64,000 nucleotides of DNA from Parasporobacterium sp. (GTDB taxonomy: Bacteria > Bacillota > Clostridia > Lachnospirales > Lachnospiraceae). Under the pieces are notes generated by a model. The model was not told the DNA's origin. It saw only the letters and a program-made list of their open reading frames with translations, and ran no database searches. Below, one piece after another: positions 8,451 through 17,466 of this stretch (position 1 is the first letter of the stretch; the number at the start of each line of letters is the position of its first letter). A program made the position numbers and the translations under genes. The stretch lies in the NCBI GenBank assembly GCA_017459985.1, contig JAFUBX010000028.1:52601-116600 (forward strand), given 5' to 3'.

Positions 8451-9362
8451 TTATTTTTCCCTGTTGATCAGCAGTTCGATCAGTTCCCGGAGGAACGGAT
8501 TGCGGCATCTCAGACTGTCAAAGATCTGAAGAGCCCTGTCGGTATACGCCTGCACTGCCTCATCTGCCTTTTCCAGACCATAGAGGGAAACATAGGTCTG
8601 CTTCTGATTTTTCTCATCGCTTCCGACGGGTTTTCCGAGCACGTCCTTGTCCCCCGTCACATCCAGGATATCATCCCGGATCTGAAATGCCATGCCGATA
8701 TCTCCCGCCATCTGCTCCACCAGATCGATCTCCAGATCTGAGGCTCCCGCCAGGATCGCGCCGGTCATCATAGACGCCTGCAGAAGGGCGGATGTTTTAT
8801 TTCTGTAAATATAGTTAAGGCACTCTTCATCCACAGAAAAGTCCGGATGCTGATCCGCGTAAACATCAAGATACTGGCCGCCCACCATGCCGTACATGCC
8901 GGCTTTGGCGGAAAGCACCCGGGCTGCGCTGATGCCGCCCATATAATCGTCCGGTTCCTCGCTGCCTTCAATGGCGTCGAATATGATCTCATAGGCCCGG
9001 TTCAGGAGCGCATCCCCGGCAAGGATCCCGGGAGCCTCTCCGTATCTGGCATGGGTCGTCAGCTGCCCCCTGCGGTATTCGTCATTATCCATGGCCGGCA
9101 GATCATCATGGATCAGGGAGTAGGTGTGGATAAACTCGATGGCAGCCATAAAGGCAAACAAAATCTCCGGCTCTTCCCTGCCGTTAGCAAACATCCGGTA
9201 GGTCTCCAGCATGAACATGGGCCGAAGCCGCTTGCCGCCGGCCTTGACACTGTATTCCATCGCTTCCGCCAGTTCCTGATTGTATGCATCCTCCCGGGGA
9301 AGATAATCATAGATCAGGTCATTGATCTCTTCCACATGATCGGTCAGTACTTTTTTATCCAT
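8451..9362 (-). CDS. ispA: Farnesyl/geranyl diphosphate synthase (polyprenyl synthetase)
   Basis: The enzyme builds C10-C15 prenyl diphosphates from IPP and DMAPP. The 303-residue product carries the first aspartate-rich motif DDLPAMDND (from residue 86) and the second as DDILD near 230. GGKRLRP is also present. ATG at 9362 is favoured because GGAGG lies four bases upstream; a GTG three bases earlier is possible. The ATG shares one base with the nusB TGA. Two small or aromatic residues before the first motif (HTYSLIHDD) fit a short-chain product. Confidence 0.94.
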   Translation of the reverse strand: MDKKVLTDHVEEINDLIYDYLPREDAYNQELAEAMEYSVKAGGKRLRPMFMLETYRMFANGREEPEILFAFMAAIEFIHTYSLIHDDLPAMDNDEYRRGQLTTHARYGEAPGILAGDALLNRAYEIIFDAIEGSEEPDDYMGGISAARVLSAKAGMYGMVGGQYLDVYADQHPDFSVDEECLNYIYRNKTSALLQASMMTGAILAGASDLEIDLVEQMAGDIGMAFQIRDDILDVTGDKDVLGKPVGSDEKNQKQTYVSLYGLEKADEAVQAYTDRALQIFDSLRCRNPFLRELIELLINREK

Positions 9363-9835
9363 CACGCCTCCTTCTCCGCCGGTTCCTGAGGCTGCGCTGA
9401 AGGAGCGTCAGGACTCTTCTTCTCCGAGAGATTGGCGACCTTGGCCAGTATGCCGTTTACGAAGGACCCGGAATTGTCCGTCCCGTAGTTTTTGGCCAGC
9501 TCCACCGCATCATTGATGGCCGCGCCCAGCGGAACTTTCTCGTCATACATAATCTCATAATATGCAAGACGAAGTGCCGTCAGGTCCGCGTGATTCATCC
9601 GCCTCACCTTCCAGCCCACGCTGATCCGGTCCAGGGCTTCATCGATCTCCGGGATCTTTTCGCATACGTTCAGCACCCGCTCGGAAACAAACTGTTTCTC
9701 CCGGTCATTGAACTCTTCTTCATCTGCGAAAAAGCTCTTGATCTGTCCGGGCATTTCCGCAAGGTCGTAATAATCCGCCCGGAACAGGATGATAAATGCA
9801 GCTTCCCTAAGCTCTGTCTTTCTTGTAATCTTCAT
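9362..9835 (-). CDS. nusB: Transcription antitermination factor NusB
   Basis: NusB acts with NusE/S10 on rRNA operon leader RNA. The product starts MKITRKTELREAAFIILFRADYY and contains LDRISVGW and the C-terminal core EVPLGAAINDAVELAKNYG-like segment. A Ser/Pro/Glu-rich tail of about 20 residues follows. ATG at 9835 is chosen with AAAGG eight bases upstream. xseA and xseB, often located between nusB and ispA, are absent. Confidence 0.94.
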   Translation of the reverse strand: MKITRKTELREAAFIILFRADYYDLAEMPGQIKSFFADEEEFNDREKQFVSERVLNVCEKIPEIDEALDRISVGWKVRRMNHADLTALRLAYYEIMYDEKVPLGAAINDAVELAKNYGTDNSGSFVNGILAKVANLSEKKSPDAPSAQPQEPAEKEA

Positions 9836-9850
9836 TTCCGTACCTTTCAT

Positions 9851-9877
9851 AACAAAAGGGTGCCTTAAAGACACCCT
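9851..9877 (-). terminator. Terminator after rlmH
   Basis: AGGGTG (9857-9862) pairs with CACCCT (9872-9877) and is followed on the minus strand by TTTTG. It separates the rlmH operon from nusB. Confidence 0.6.
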
Positions 9878-9886
9878 CCATATCGA

Positions 9887-10366
9887 TCATTTATGGTATG
9901 GCTCATGTCTGGCAATTTTAAAGGATCTGTAAATTTGTTCCAATAATATGATTCTCATAAGCTGATGGGGAAATGTCATGTCGGAAAAACTCAGTTTCAG
10001 ATCCGCCCGATCCGATACTTCCGGTGACAGTCCCACCGATCCTCCGATAACAAACGTAATATCCGGTCTCCCTGTTGTCCGCAGTTCCTCCAGGTGTCCG
10101 GCAAATGCTTCCGAGGTCATCCTCTTTCCTTTGATTTCCAGTGTGATCACATACTCTCTGTCAGATAAATTATCAAGGATCTTTCTGCCTTCTTTTTCTT
10201 TCACCTGTCTGATGAGGCTTTCCGGCGCGCCCTCCGGGCATTTCTCATCCGGAATCTGGATCATCTCCAGCCTGGTATAGGGCCCGAGACGTTTGATGTA
10301 TTCCTGTGCCGCTTCGGTTAAATAGGATTCCTTCAGTTTCCCGACGGCAATGATCCGGGTTACCAT
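9887..10366 (-). CDS. rlmH: 23S rRNA pseudouridine-1915 N3-methyltransferase RlmH
   Basis: RlmH is a SPOUT-class homodimeric methylase acting on helix 69 of the 70S ribosome. The 159-residue product has the typical VGKLKE start, the knot motif FVIGGSVGLSPEV and the end FPHQLMRIILLEQIYRSFKI. The length is exactly that of the family. The start ATG overlaps the last seven bases of the upstream zinc-ribbon gene. Confidence 0.97.
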   Translation of the reverse strand: MVTRIIAVGKLKESYLTEAAQEYIKRLGPYTRLEMIQIPDEKCPEGAPESLIRQVKEKEGRKILDNLSDREYVITLEIKGKRMTSEAFAGHLEELRTTGRPDITFVIGGSVGLSPEVSDRADLKLSFSDMTFPHQLMRIILLEQIYRSFKIARHEPYHK

Positions 10367-11784
10367 GTCACGTAATAATTGCTGTTGTCCACATCAATCC
10401 CGTAGACTCCGCCGTAGTTGACGCCGACGCCCCGGTAGATGGAATGGTCAAAGGCTCCGTTGGACGTGTAGAAATCCACCCGGATAATATAATAAGTGTA
10501 TCCGCCGATGTCGTAAACGCCCTCATGACTGAGCTGCGCGTATCCGTCGTTGGTGTACAGATCATAATCGATGATAAATCCGTCCCACAAAAGCTCATCC
10601 CTGACACTGTTTAAGGCTTCGCTGCTGCTGACCCAGTAGTTATACTCCAGCGTATAGGTGTTGGAGGTGACCATACTGGAAACCCCGTCTTTGATGCACA
10701 TCGCGGAGAAGGTCCCCGTTCCCGGCCGCATCTTTACCGGTCCCGTATACATTGCGGATCCGGAATTCGGAACGGTGCCGTCATAGGTATAATAAATGGC
10801 AGCGCCTTCCGGCGAGGAGACTACGATATCCGTATCGGAGGAATACTCTCCCGAGATCGGCGTCACGGATGGTGCAGACAGCACGACTTCCGCTGTAGTC
10901 ACCGGTTCCGGCACCGTCGTTGTCACGACCTCCGCGATCCTGGCGGCATCGGCTTCATTGTACTCCAGGAAGAATTCCATATTGATCTCGCCGGTCTTCT
11001 CTGAATTCTCATCATAGGAAGCGGCGCGGAAATGCACGTTCGGATAGGTATTCGGCACATCCATCGCGGCCACTTCAAAGGGACCGGAGTAAATCCTGGA
11101 ATTGAAATTCGGTTCTGTTCCATCCAGGGTATAGAAGATATTTCCCTGGATCTGGCTGGACAGGGTCACTGTCACCGGCGCTTCATAGGTCTCGCCGGCA
11201 GTCAGGCTGCTGCTCAGGGTCGGCTGATTCTGCACGGAATCCACCCCGGTCTGATTCTCCTGATTGTTGTTGAACACGCCCAGGATGGCCATGACACCCA
11301 CGGCCGCCGCCACAATGATCACAAAGATAATCAGCACCGTAATGATCCGGGCCGTGGTCTGGTCCTTCTTCTTATAAAGACGTCTCCTTACAGGCCTTGC
11401 ATTCTCCCGGCGCCGCCCAGCGGAACGTTCCCGTTCCTCTTCTTCATAGGGCTCCTCCGGATCATAGTCATCGGAATCATAGAGATCGTCCGCAAAAATA
11501 CTGTCGGACCCGTAGATATTCCGGGTCTTTGCCATGGATTCCCCGTTCCGTCCGTAGTCGTCATAGTCCGGATCGTCGGTTCCGTCTTCTTCCTCATAGA
11601 TCTCGTCCGGATCCGCCGGCTCATAGTCCTGCTGCGGATTCTCATCATTAAAAAACCGGTCCACCTTATTGGCGATCTCGGCCTGTATATATTCATAATC
11701 GGCCGTCACCTTCATCGGTGCCCCGCAAACAGGACAAAACGCTCTGTCGTTATCAACTTCCAGTCCGCATTCTCTACATCGCAT
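10360..11784 (-). CDS. Zinc-ribbon membrane protein with chitobiase-type C-terminal repeats
   Basis: The 474-residue protein starts with a zinc ribbon (CRECGLEV...CPVCG, residues 3-21). A very acidic cytoplasmic linker with Asp/Glu/Tyr repeats and a basic stretch (RPVRRRLYKKKD) follow. One membrane helix lies at about 146-168. Outside are two beta-sandwich repeats of the chitobiase/hexosaminidase C-terminal type (IFYTLDGTEPN and IYYTYDGTVPN, each followed by YTGP or YSGP). A unique Tyr-rich C-terminal domain ends the protein. ATG at 11784 has GAGGA eight bases upstream. The role is unknown; the topology suggests a sensor or envelope-binding protein. Confidence 0.85.
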   Translation of the reverse strand: MRCRECGLEVDNDRAFCPVCGAPMKVTADYEYIQAEIANKVDRFFNDENPQQDYEPADPDEIYEEEDGTDDPDYDDYGRNGESMAKTRNIYGSDSIFADDLYDSDDYDPEEPYEEEERERSAGRRRENARPVRRRLYKKKDQTTARIITVLIIFVIIVAAAVGVMAILGVFNNNQENQTGVDSVQNQPTLSSSLTAGETYEAPVTVTLSSQIQGNIFYTLDGTEPNFNSRIYSGPFEVAAMDVPNTYPNVHFRAASYDENSEKTGEINMEFFLEYNEADAARIAEVVTTTVPEPVTTAEVVLSAPSVTPISGEYSSDTDIVVSSPEGAAIYYTYDGTVPNSGSAMYTGPVKMRPGTGTFSAMCIKDGVSSMVTSNTYTLEYNYWVSSSEALNSVRDELLWDGFIIDYDLYTNDGYAQLSHEGVYDIGGYTYYIIRVDFYTSNGAFDHSIYRGVGVNYGGVYGIDVDNSNYYVTW

Positions 11785-11859
11785 GTTGTTTCCTCACAGG
11801 GGGATATTCTGGATTATTGTAGCAAATCATCGGCTCTTTTTAAACCTTATTCCGCAAAA

Positions 11860-12867
11860 TCACCGGATTTCGTCACTGACCCGGATCCGGTAAAGGCTCG
11901 TGCACCGTTTCCGCTGCCCTTTCTTTACCAGGCAGGAAGGAAATTCCGGGAAATTCGGCGCGCAGGGATACATCTGCGGCTCCACCGCCACGCCGGCGCT
12001 GTTGCCGGAATAGATCTGGACCGAAGGCTCGCTGGTGCGGATCTCCAGAGTGATCCCCCGTCCCGGCGCATGCAGCACCACATCCGGCTGTTCCGGAATC
12101 CTTAACGGAGCCTGCGGATCAAATTCCGTATCCCGGTTCAGGATAAAGCAGTGATCAAAGCATCCTGAATCCGGACAGGACAGTTCCACATCCTTGCCCT
12201 CCCGAAGATCCATGACCTCCGGATCTTCCACGCTGAGGATCCGTCCGGTGGGGATCACGGCGCTGTCCGTCTCCAGATACCGGTCCGCGTTGACCTGTAC
12301 CGTCTGTCCCGCCCCCAGGTGAAAATAGCTGTGGTTGGTCAGATTCATGACGGTATCCTGATCAGGTACGGCTTCATAATCCATATGAAGCACGTTCTCA
12401 TCATCCAGCACATAGGTCACCTTCACATCCACGCCGCCGGGAAATCCGTCTTCCCCGTCAGGACTGTGATAGGTAAATACGATCCCTTTGGAAGATTCCT
12501 CCAGGGTCTTTGCCGGAAGCGGGGCTGCGTCAAAGATCTTTTTGCACCAGACTCCATGCAGGTGATTCGGCCCGTCATTGGGCGTCAGGCGGATCCTCTG
12601 ATCCCCCAGCAAAAACTCGGAATCCTTGATCCGGTTGGCAAACCGTCCGACAAATGCGCCAAAACAGCAGGTATCTGCCTCATACTCCGCCACACTGTCC
12701 AGTCCGTGGACAATATTGACGTAGGAATCATCCGCCTTGGGCACCCAGAACTGCCGCAGTATGCAGCCGAAGTCCAAAAATTCAACGCGTATACCGTTGA
12801 TATTTTCAATGATATACGCGTTAACAGTTCTCCCATCCGATGTTTTGCCGAATTCGTAACTGTTCAT
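11860..12867 (-). CDS. galM: Aldose 1-epimerase (mutarotase)
   Basis: GalM interconverts alpha and beta anomers of hexoses. The 335-residue product has GRFANRI, the substrate-binding NHLHG, the catalytic His in NLTNHSYFHLG, and a C-terminal VAVEPQ holding the catalytic Glu. Length is normal. It follows alaS after a short stop-codon-spanning repeat. AGGAG lies a few bases before its ATG. No other galactose gene is nearby, so it probably serves general sugar metabolism. Confidence 0.94.
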   Translation of the reverse strand: MNSYEFGKTSDGRTVNAYIIENINGIRVEFLDFGCILRQFWVPKADDSYVNIVHGLDSVAEYEADTCCFGAFVGRFANRIKDSEFLLGDQRIRLTPNDGPNHLHGVWCKKIFDAAPLPAKTLEESSKGIVFTYHSPDGEDGFPGGVDVKVTYVLDDENVLHMDYEAVPDQDTVMNLTNHSYFHLGAGQTVQVNADRYLETDSAVIPTGRILSVEDPEVMDLREGKDVELSCPDSGCFDHCFILNRDTEFDPQAPLRIPEQPDVVLHAPGRGITLEIRTSEPSVQIYSGNSAGVAVEPQMYPCAPNFPEFPSCLVKKGQRKRCTSLYRIRVSDEIR

Positions 12868-12878
12868 AGATTCTCCTT

Positions 12879-12919
12879 TAATCAGCTCTTTTAAATCAGT
12901 TCCCTTAAATCAGTTCCCT
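12879..12919. repeat. 14-bp tandem repeat spanning the alaS stop codon
   Basis: TAAATCAGTTCCCT occurs at 12892-12905 and 12906-12919, with a degenerate third copy at 12879-12891. The alaS TAA (12905-12907) lies at the junction of the two exact copies. Confidence 0.75.
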
Positions 12920-15526
12920 GACTTTCTCCATCAGGGCGTCAATTCCGGAAGGATTCTTGCCGCCGGCCTGGGCCATATTGGGACGTCCGCCGCCCCCGCC
13001 GCCAATCAGCGGTGCGATGGCCTTTACGATATTGCCGGCATGCACACCCTGGCTGACCGCGCCGTCCGTGGCTGTTACGATCAGATTGACCTTGCCGTCC
13101 GATTCGGAGACCAGAACCACCAGGCCTTCTCCAATCTGGTTCTTGATGGAATCTCCCAGATCCCGCAGCTGATTCATATCCACGTTGGAGAGCTTCTGTG
13201 TCACCAGCTTCACGCCGTGGATCTCCTGTACCTCGATATCTCCCAGGGACTGTTTGGCAGCTTCCTGTTTCATCTTCTCGATCTCTGCCTGCAGCTCCCT
13301 GATCTGGGCCTGCAGATCCCCGATCCTGGCGGTCAGGGTCTGGGGCGTGGCCTTGGCCTTTGCGGCTGCTTCGTTCAGGATCGTTTCCAGACCCTGATAA
13401 TAATCCAGCACTGCCTGGCCGGTGATGGCCTCGATTCTGCGGACGCCGGACGCTACGGATCCTTCGGAAATGATCTTGAAGGGACCGATGGCCTCGGTGT
13501 TGCTGACATGGGTACCGCCGCACAGCTCGATGGAATAATCACCCATATTGACGACCCGGACCTTATCACCGTATTTCTCGCCGAACAGGGCCATAGCACC
13601 TGTTTTTCTGGCATCCTCCAGGGACATGACATCCGTCCTGACCGGAAGTGACTGGGCGATCTTCTCATTCACAATGGATTCCACTTTCCGGATCTCCGGG
13701 GTGGAAAGTCCGGTAAAATGCGTAAAGTCGAACCTGAGTCTCTGGGCATTGACGCTGGATCCGGCCTGTTCCACATGTTCTCCCAGCACCTCTCTCAGGG
13801 CTGCCTGAAGCAGATGGGTGGCGCTGTGGTTCCTTGCGATCATGGCCCGTTCCTGATCTTTAACTTCCAGATGGACCGGATCTCCCAGCACAAACTGGCC
13901 TTTGGTCACAACGCCGATATGGCCCACCACGCCGTTGGCCAGACCGATCACATCCTTCACTTCAAAGACTGCCGTTTGTGTAGTGATCACACCGTGATCT
14001 GCCTCCTGGCCTCCCTTGGTGGCGTAGAAGGGGGTCTTCTCCACGATCAGCGTTCCCACATCGCCTTCCGCCAGGGTTTCCACCACGGATTCTTCCGTGG
14101 TCAGCGCTGTGATCACGGATTCTCCCTTAAGCGTTTCATATCCGGTAAATTCCGTGGTCAGCTCAGACGGCAGCTGTTCATACACCGTGGCATCCGCACC
14201 CATGTAATTGGTGGTCTTTCGGGCTTTCCGGGCGGTCTCCCGCTGCTTCTGCATTTCCTGGTTGAATCCTTCTTCATCCACGGTCATTCCGTGCTCCTCC
14301 AGCACATCGCCGGTCAGATCCAGCGGGAATCCGTAGGTGTCATACAGTTTGAAGGCGTCGCTTCCGGACAGAACTGTAAGATTCTGTTCTTTGCAGGCCG
14401 AGAGCATTTCGTCCAGTTTCTTCATGCCCTGGTCCAGCGTCTTGTAGAATTTGTCTTCCTCGTTGGTCAGGGTATTCAATATCATGGCCTTTTTGTCTTC
14501 CAGCTCCGGATAGGCGTCTTTGGAGCATTCGATCACGGTCTCTGCCAGCACCGGCATGAAATGATCCGGGATCTGAAGCATCCGGATATGACGGGCTGCC
14601 CGGCGGATCAGACGCCGCAGCACATAGCCCCTGCCTTCGTTGGAGGCGTTGATGCCATCGGAGATCATGAAGGTGGCGGAACGGATGTGGTCTGTAATCA
14701 GACGAACCGAGATATCCTTCTTCTCATCGGTATGATACTCGATTCCGGCTGCCTCGCAGACCTTGTCCCGGATGGCGCAGATGGTATCCACGTCAAAAAT
14801 GGAATCCACGTTCTGGGAGACAACTGCCAGACGTTCCAGTCCCATGCCGGTATCTATATTCTTGGTCTCCAGCTCGGTATAGCCTCCCTTGCCGTCTCCG
14901 TCGAACTGGGTAAAGACGTCATTCCAGACCTCCATGTACCGGTCGCAGTCACAGCCGACGGTGCAGGTGGGCTTGCCGCAGCCGTATTTCTCGCCGCGGT
15001 CATAATACACTTCGGAACAGGGGCCGCAGGGACCTGCGCCGTGCTCCCAGAAATTGTCTTCCTTGCCGAAGCGGAAAATCCGCTCCTGCGGAATGCCAAT
15101 CACCTTGTTCCAGATATCAAAGGCCTCGTCATCGTCCAGATAAACAGAGGGATAAAGCCGGTCCGGTTCCAGGCCCACATGCTCCGTCAGGAACTCCCAG
15201 GTCCATTTCAGGGCATCCAGTTTGAAATAATCCCCGAAGGAGAAGTTGCCCAGCATCTCAAAGAAGGTGCCGTGACGGGCGGTCTTTCCCACATTCTCAA
15301 TGTCGCCGGTACGGATACATTTCTGGCAGGTGGTGACCCGTTTGCGGGGCGGGATCTCCTGCCCGGTAAAATACGGTTTCAGCGGAGCCATTCCTGCATT
15401 GATCAGCAGCAGACTCTTATCATTATGCGGAACCAGGGAAAAGCTTTTCATGACCAGATGGTCCTTGCTTTCAAAAAAGTTCAGGAACATGGTCCGCAGT
15501 TCATTTACTCCATATGACTTGTGCAT
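12905..15526 (-). CDS. alaS: Alanyl-tRNA synthetase
   Basis: AlaS charges tRNA-Ala and edits mischarged Ser/Gly. The 873-residue product has the class II aminoacylation domain (FFESKDHLVM and the RRLIRRAARH segment). The editing domain has the zinc motif HSATHLLQAAL and CGGTHVSNT. A coiled-coil follows, then the Gly-rich DHHA1-like end (GGGGGGRPNMAQAGG). ATG at 15526 has GGAGG ten bases upstream. It lies 19 bases after tyrS, so the two synthetases share a transcript. No T-box leader is visible. Confidence 0.98.
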   Translation of the reverse strand: MHKSYGVNELRTMFLNFFESKDHLVMKSFSLVPHNDKSLLLINAGMAPLKPYFTGQEIPPRKRVTTCQKCIRTGDIENVGKTARHGTFFEMLGNFSFGDYFKLDALKWTWEFLTEHVGLEPDRLYPSVYLDDDEAFDIWNKVIGIPQERIFRFGKEDNFWEHGAGPCGPCSEVYYDRGEKYGCGKPTCTVGCDCDRYMEVWNDVFTQFDGDGKGGYTELETKNIDTGMGLERLAVVSQNVDSIFDVDTICAIRDKVCEAAGIEYHTDEKKDISVRLITDHIRSATFMISDGINASNEGRGYVLRRLIRRAARHIRMLQIPDHFMPVLAETVIECSKDAYPELEDKKAMILNTLTNEEDKFYKTLDQGMKKLDEMLSACKEQNLTVLSGSDAFKLYDTYGFPLDLTGDVLEEHGMTVDEEGFNQEMQKQRETARKARKTTNYMGADATVYEQLPSELTTEFTGYETLKGESVITALTTEESVVETLAEGDVGTLIVEKTPFYATKGGQEADHGVITTQTAVFEVKDVIGLANGVVGHIGVVTKGQFVLGDPVHLEVKDQERAMIARNHSATHLLQAALREVLGEHVEQAGSSVNAQRLRFDFTHFTGLSTPEIRKVESIVNEKIAQSLPVRTDVMSLEDARKTGAMALFGEKYGDKVRVVNMGDYSIELCGGTHVSNTEAIGPFKIISEGSVASGVRRIEAITGQAVLDYYQGLETILNEAAAKAKATPQTLTARIGDLQAQIRELQAEIEKMKQEAAKQSLGDIEVQEIHGVKLVTQKLSNVDMNQLRDLGDSIKNQIGEGLVVLVSESDGKVNLIVTATDGAVSQGVHAGNIVKAIAPLIGGGGGGRPNMAQAGGKNPSGIDALMEKVRELI

Positions 15527-15545
15527 GGTTTGATTGCCTCCAAAA

Positions 15546-16778
15546 TTATTTCAGGATCAGTTTTACGGATTTTTTCTTGCCCTTGCGAAGGACCAGCGCG
15601 CCGTCTGTCAGCGGATAATCCGTCAGTTTGCTCTTAATGTCGGTGACCTTGTCATCTCCGATCAGGACTCCGCCGCCGTCGATCAGGCGCCGTCCTTCGG
15701 AACGGGTCGCAGCAAGTCCGGCGTCCACCAGTGCCTGGATCACGTCGGCGGCCTCAAAGCTGTCCTTCTCATATTCATAGGTCGGCATATGCTCGCTCAT
15801 GCCGGATCCGGCAAATACTTCCCGGGCGGCCTTCTGGGCCTTCCCGGCTTCTTCCTCGCCGTGAACGATCTTGGTGATCTCATAAGCCAGTACTTCCTTG
15901 GCCTTGTTGATCTCGGCGCCTTCCAGAGCGCCCAGTCTCCGGACTTCGTCCATCGGAAGGAAGGTCAGAAGTCCGAGGCACTGCTCCACCTTGACGTCCT
16001 CGATATTTCTCCAGTACTGATAGAACTCGTAGGGAGAGGTCTTCAGCGGATCCAGCCATAAAGCTCCCTTGACGGTCTTGCCCATCTTGGTGCCGTCTGA
16101 AGTGGTCAGCAGTGTGAAGGTCAGGCCGTATGCGGGCTTCTGCTCTTTCCGGCGGATCAGCTCCACGCCGCCGATGATATTGCTCCACTGATCGTCGCCG
16201 CCCATTTCCAGAACCACATCATCCATCTGGTTCAGCTTCAGGAAATCATAGGACTGCATGATCATATAGTTGAACTCAAAGAAGGTCAGTCCCCGTTCCA
16301 TTCTCTGCTTATAGCACTCGGCTGCCAGCATCCGGTTTACGGAGAAATGCACGCCCACTTCTCTTAAGAATTCCACATAATTAAGACTTAAAAGCCAGTC
16401 CGCGTTATTTTCAAAGATCATCTTGCCTTCGGACGTATCCAGAAAGCGGCTGATCTGCTCTTTGAAACATTCCACATTGTGGTCGATGGTCTCCTTGGTC
16501 ATCATCTTCCGCATATCACTCTTGCCGGAGGGATCTCCCACCATGGTGGTGCCGCCTCCCATTAAGGCTACCGGAACATGGCCGGCCTTCTGCATATGCA
16601 TCATGGCCATAATCGTAAGGAAATGCCCCGCTGTCAGGGAATCTGCCGTTGCGTCAAACCCGATATAGAATTTGATCTTCTCTTTTCCGAGAAGCTCCCG
16701 GAGCTCCTCCGGATGGGTACACTGGGCAATAAATCCTCTTTCTTCCAGTATGTCATATACATTTGCCGACATTTTCAT
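15546..16778 (-). CDS. tyrS: Tyrosyl-tRNA synthetase
   Basis: TyrS is a class I synthetase for tRNA-Tyr. The 410-residue product has [16 protein letters not shown] (HIGH-type motif), the tyrosine-site QSYDFLKLN and GGDDQW, and the KMSKS-like loop as GTKMGKT. It ends with an S4 RNA-binding domain. AGGAGG lies three bases before ATG 16778 and nine before the in-frame ATG 16772, so the true start may be the latter. Confidence 0.97.
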   Translation of the reverse strand: MKMSANVYDILEERGFIAQCTHPEELRELLGKEKIKFYIGFDATADSLTAGHFLTIMAMMHMQKAGHVPVALMGGGTTMVGDPSGKSDMRKMMTKETIDHNVECFKEQISRFLDTSEGKMIFENNADWLLSLNYVEFLREVGVHFSVNRMLAAECYKQRMERGLTFFEFNYMIMQSYDFLKLNQMDDVVLEMGGDDQWSNIIGGVELIRRKEQKPAYGLTFTLLTTSDGTKMGKTVKGALWLDPLKTSPYEFYQYWRNIEDVKVEQCLGLLTFLPMDEVRRLGALEGAEINKAKEVLAYEITKIVHGEEEAGKAQKAAREVFAGSGMSEHMPTYEYEKDSFEAADVIQALVDAGLAATRSEGRRLIDGGGVLIGDDKVTDIKSKLTDYPLTDGALVLRKGKKKSVKLILK

Positions 16779-16875
16779 AATCCTCCTAAACCAAATCTTT
16801 TATTGCAAGCAAAGCTTATTGTACTTAAATTAAATGGTTTTTCCTGTACGGGCAGCCTTATTGTCTTATCAGGCC

Positions 16876-17316
16876 TTATTGTTCGAATAAATCCTTTACG
16901 TCCGGGTGCTCGATATGATACCGGTCGTTCATCCAGTTCATGATCGACTTCCGGGTAATAATCCCGATAAAATTATAATCATCATCCACCACAGGCACAA
17001 AGTTCTGATCCAATGCCACCGTGACAATCTCCTCCATGGTGGTGATCCCGCCATTAACCGGTTTGTACTCCCGGATCCGTTTTACATTGCGGACCGGAAA
17101 ATCCGCCGACTCCTTGACGGAAAGGTCAAAGTTTTCTTTAATGCAGCCCAGCAGGTCGCTGGTCGTGATCGTTCCCACATACCGCCCCTTCTTGTTGATC
17201 AGCGGCAGTGCGAAAAAGTTGTGTCTGTCAAATATCTGCATCGCCTTAAACAAAGATGCGTCGTCATACACGAAGTCCACCTCACTTTTAGGCGTGAGAA
17301 AAAAAAGTATGTTCAA
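16876..17316 (-). CDS. Stand-alone CBS-pair protein
   Basis: Two CBS motifs fill the 146-residue protein: FDRHNFFALPLINKKGRYVG at about 30-49 and a second with FVPVVDDDYNFIGIITRKS near 105-125. CBS pairs usually bind adenine nucleotides and regulate partner proteins. The start is TTG at 17316, seven bases after GGAGG. No partner domain is present, so the target cannot be inferred. A promoter is visible directly upstream. Confidence 0.88.
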   Translation of the reverse strand: MNILFFLTPKSEVDFVYDDASLFKAMQIFDRHNFFALPLINKKGRYVGTITTSDLLGCIKENFDLSVKESADFPVRNVKRIREYKPVNGGITTMEEIVTVALDQNFVPVVDDDYNFIGIITRKSIMNWMNDRYHIEHPDVKDLFEQ

Positions 17317-17371
17317 TGAATTACCTCCTTCTGAAATGCAATTAAAGCCCCCAACTTTATTGCATCGATTT

Positions 17372-17400
17372 ATTATATTATATAACCCGTTTTTTCACAA
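17372..17400 (-). promoter_or_regulatory. Promoter of the CBS-pair gene
   Basis: Minus-strand TTGTGA (17395-17400) and TATAAT (17372-17377) have 17-base spacing. A second overlapping TATAAT lies at 17377-17382. Confidence 0.7.
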
Positions 17401-17466
17401 CGATAAAATCTTATGAATTGGAAATGAAAATCCCGTGAAAGGATAGTGAAAAACGCATGAAGCAGG

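Noticed and set aside
13718-15517. Long plus-strand frames opposite alaS, and similar ones opposite gpmI, murF, dxs, atpA and recG
   Set aside because: All mirror well-identified genes and lack motifs and ribosome-binding sites.
16779-16875. T-box or other leader upstream of tyrS-alaS
   Set aside because: The gap to the CBS gene is under 100 bases and lacks a T-box core sequence or terminator.
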